Below the pieces are notes generated by a model. It had not been told where the DNA came from, did no database searches, and saw nothing but the letters and a program-made list of their open reading frames with translations. Made by a program: the position numbers and the translations under genes. A DNA stretch of 42,177 nucleotides from Acidobacteria bacterium 13_1_40CM_65_14. GTDB lineage: Bacteria > Acidobacteriota > Vicinamibacteria > Vicinamibacterales > CAVVIG01. Position 1 is the stretch's first letter. Every line of letters starts with the position of its first letter. This document shows, piece after piece, positions 41,030 through 42,177 of this stretch. The stretch spans positions 1-42,177 of the forward strand of contig MNEX01000041.1 in the NCBI GenBank assembly GCA_001917905.1. Direction: 5' to 3'.

Positions 41030-42177
41030 CTACTTGACCGGCTTGCTCTTGAACCAACCCGAAGCGCTCGTGATCGGCAGCGTCACCCGAAAACGCGTGC
41101 CCGCCCCCGGCGCACTGTTCACGTCGATGCGCCCGTCGTGCGCGTCGACAATCTTCCGAACGATTGCGAGTCCCAACCCGGTGCCCTGCGGCTTGGTCGT
41201 GAAGAACGGATCGAAGATCTTGTCCGTCGCCTCCAGCGGCACGCCTGGCCCGTCGTCCACGACATCCACCACGATCGTCGGCGTCGGCGGCTGGACACCG
41301 ATCATGGCGGGGTCCTGCTCGATGACGCTGCGCACCGCGGTGACCGTGATCCGTCCCTTGCTGTCGAGCGCTTCGAACGCGTTCGCGAACAGGTTCGTGA
41401 ACACCTGCACCAGCTGGTGCAGGTCGGCTTCGATCGTCGGCAGCTCCTCTTCCAGATCCACCGTCACGATGACGTCGCCTCGCGGCGCTTTGGACTCCGC
41501 GAGCGTCATCGCCTGGTGGACGACGTCGGCGATCTTCGTATGCTCGACCTGCAGCCGAATCGGCCGCACGAACTCCAGCATCTCGACGACGATCGCGTTG
41601 GCCAGCTTCGCCTCACTGATGATGTCGGCGAGCAGCGACTGCGCGTCGGTCGAGTCGGGCACCTGGCGCCGCAGCAGCCCCGCCATCACCTCGATACCCG
41701 CCAGCGGATTCTTCAGCTCGTGCGCGATGCCCGCCGCCATCTCGCCGAGTGACGCCAGGCGATCCCGCAGGCGCTCGCGCTCGGCGAGCTGTTCCACCTG
41801 CGTCAGGTCCTTGAAGAACATCACCGCGCCAATCGCGTTGCCGCTGTCGTCCTTCACCTGCGACAGCGTGTAGCCGATGACGCGATCGAGGTCCTTCAGC
41901 CGCAGCTCGGCGCGGTTCGGCAGATGGCTCAACTCGAACGCCGCCGACATCACGCGAATCGCCCCGGGCACGGCGCGCAGAACGTCGGCGAACGGCCGTC
42001 CCAGATCACTCGCGCTCTTCGTCAGCCCGAACGTCCGGTACGCCTCGTCGTTCATCAGCGCCAGCGTGCCGTCGCGCCTGAACGCGATCACGCCGTTGCG
42101 CATGCTGCTGACGATGTGCCGGAAGAACCGGTCGTCGGGCGCCGGACCGCTGCGCGGCAACGCCCGCCGTTCGGGAC
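41030..42177 (-). CDS. PAS-domain histidine kinase (NtrB-like), probably 5'-truncated by window edge
   Basis: At least 376 aa; TTG 42160 is a possible start but the frame stays open to the window edge, so more may lie outside. PAS-type domain about 12-120 (MRNGVIAFRRDGTLALMNDEA). HisKA with His147 (GEMAAGIAHELKNPLAG). The HATPase domain has the N box FTNLFANAFEAL, G1 DDGPGV and the G2 loop FFTTKPQGTGLGLAIV. No membrane spans in the visible part, so it is cytosolic like NtrB. It phosphorylates the NtrC-type regulator encoded next. Confidence 0.93.
   Translation of the reverse strand, partial: PERRALPRSGPAPDDRFFRHIVSSMRNGVIAFRRDGTLALMNDEAYRTFGLTKSASDLGRPFADVLRAVPGAIRVMSAAFELSHLPNRAELRLKDLDRVIGYTLSQVKDDSGNAIGAVMFFKDLTQVEQLAERERLRDRLASLGEMAAGIAHELKNPLAGIEVMAGLLRRQVPDSTDAQSLLADIISEAKLANAIVVEMLEFVRPIRLQVEHTKIADVVHQAMTLAESKAPRGDVIVTVDLEEELPTIEADLHQLVQVFTNLFANAFEALDSKGRITVTAVRSVIEQDPAMIGVQPPTPTIVVDVVDDGPGVPLEATDKIFDPFFTTKPQGTGLGLAIVRKIVDAHDGRIDVNSAPGAGTRFRVTLPITSASGWFKSKPVK

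Overview
The window is a GC-rich (about two thirds GC by eye) chromosomal segment of a Gram-negative bacterium. It has lpxC, DppBC-type transporter parts, many lipoprotein signals and several dispersed palindromic repeats. Gene content, the lipocalin-like secreted protein, the subtilase with an Asp-Gln-Ile-Leu-Trp-Ser repeat tail and the repeat style fit Acidobacteriota, most likely Vicinamibacteria. This placement is inference from recalled family resemblance, not from a marker tree. About 41 genes are supported; no rRNA, tRNA or CRISPR array was seen.

Layout. 1-657 (-): truncated membrane sensor. 762-2724 (-): small HTH protein and a secreted subtilase. 3008-10072 (+): peptide-type ABC substrate-binding lipoprotein and two permeases (no ATPases), a DapA-family aldolase/lyase, an M48 metalloprotease with LysM-like tail, and monofunctional transglycosylase. 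10285-13431: an HEXXH protein, an NlpC/P60 lipoprotein (-), an HNH endonuclease and a beta-propeller protein. 13510-20025: an APC permease, a CaiB/BaiF CoA-transferase, a SAM methyltransferase (-) and uvrA. 20232-24992: lpxC, a secreted protein, an FkbM methyltransferase, a radical SAM protein with a small partner, and a STAS protein. 24992-28228: an ECF sigma factor divergent from lysA-tmk, then comF. 28215-31933 (-): a degenerate sigma-54 activator, then the conserved rplU-rpmA-obgE-nadD-rsfS operon. 32029-33199 (-): lipoprotein and TPR protein behind a candidate sigma-54 promoter. 33474-39552 (+): the conserved dprA-topA-trmFO-xerC cluster. 39590-42177 (-): a canonical NtrC-type regulator and its PAS histidine kinase.

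The most unusual content is between and inside the genes. (1) A 241-bp palindromic element flanked by TA sits inside the signal-peptide codons of the M48 gene. Removing 243 bp restores a perfect lipoprotein signal in frame. (2) Four copies of a 113-155-bp element, with imperfect terminal inverted repeats and CTAG-like flanks, sit at the TAG stop codons of five genes. (3) At least four intergenic palindromes have arms made of tandem 7-, 8- or 9-nt degenerate phrases. Each locus has its own phrase, and each structure begins at or across an adjacent stop codon. Related phrase arrays occur in frame inside xerC and the NlpC gene. (4) Other hairpin repeats are embedded in frame in uvrA and trmFO. 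Together these suggest a genome in which several repeat-generating processes act at gene ends and in surface loops of housekeeping proteins.

Promoters in several gaps have a good -10 box 6-8 nt before the start codon, so leaderless transcription is probably common. The lysA/sigma gap carries a -10 that reads in both directions.
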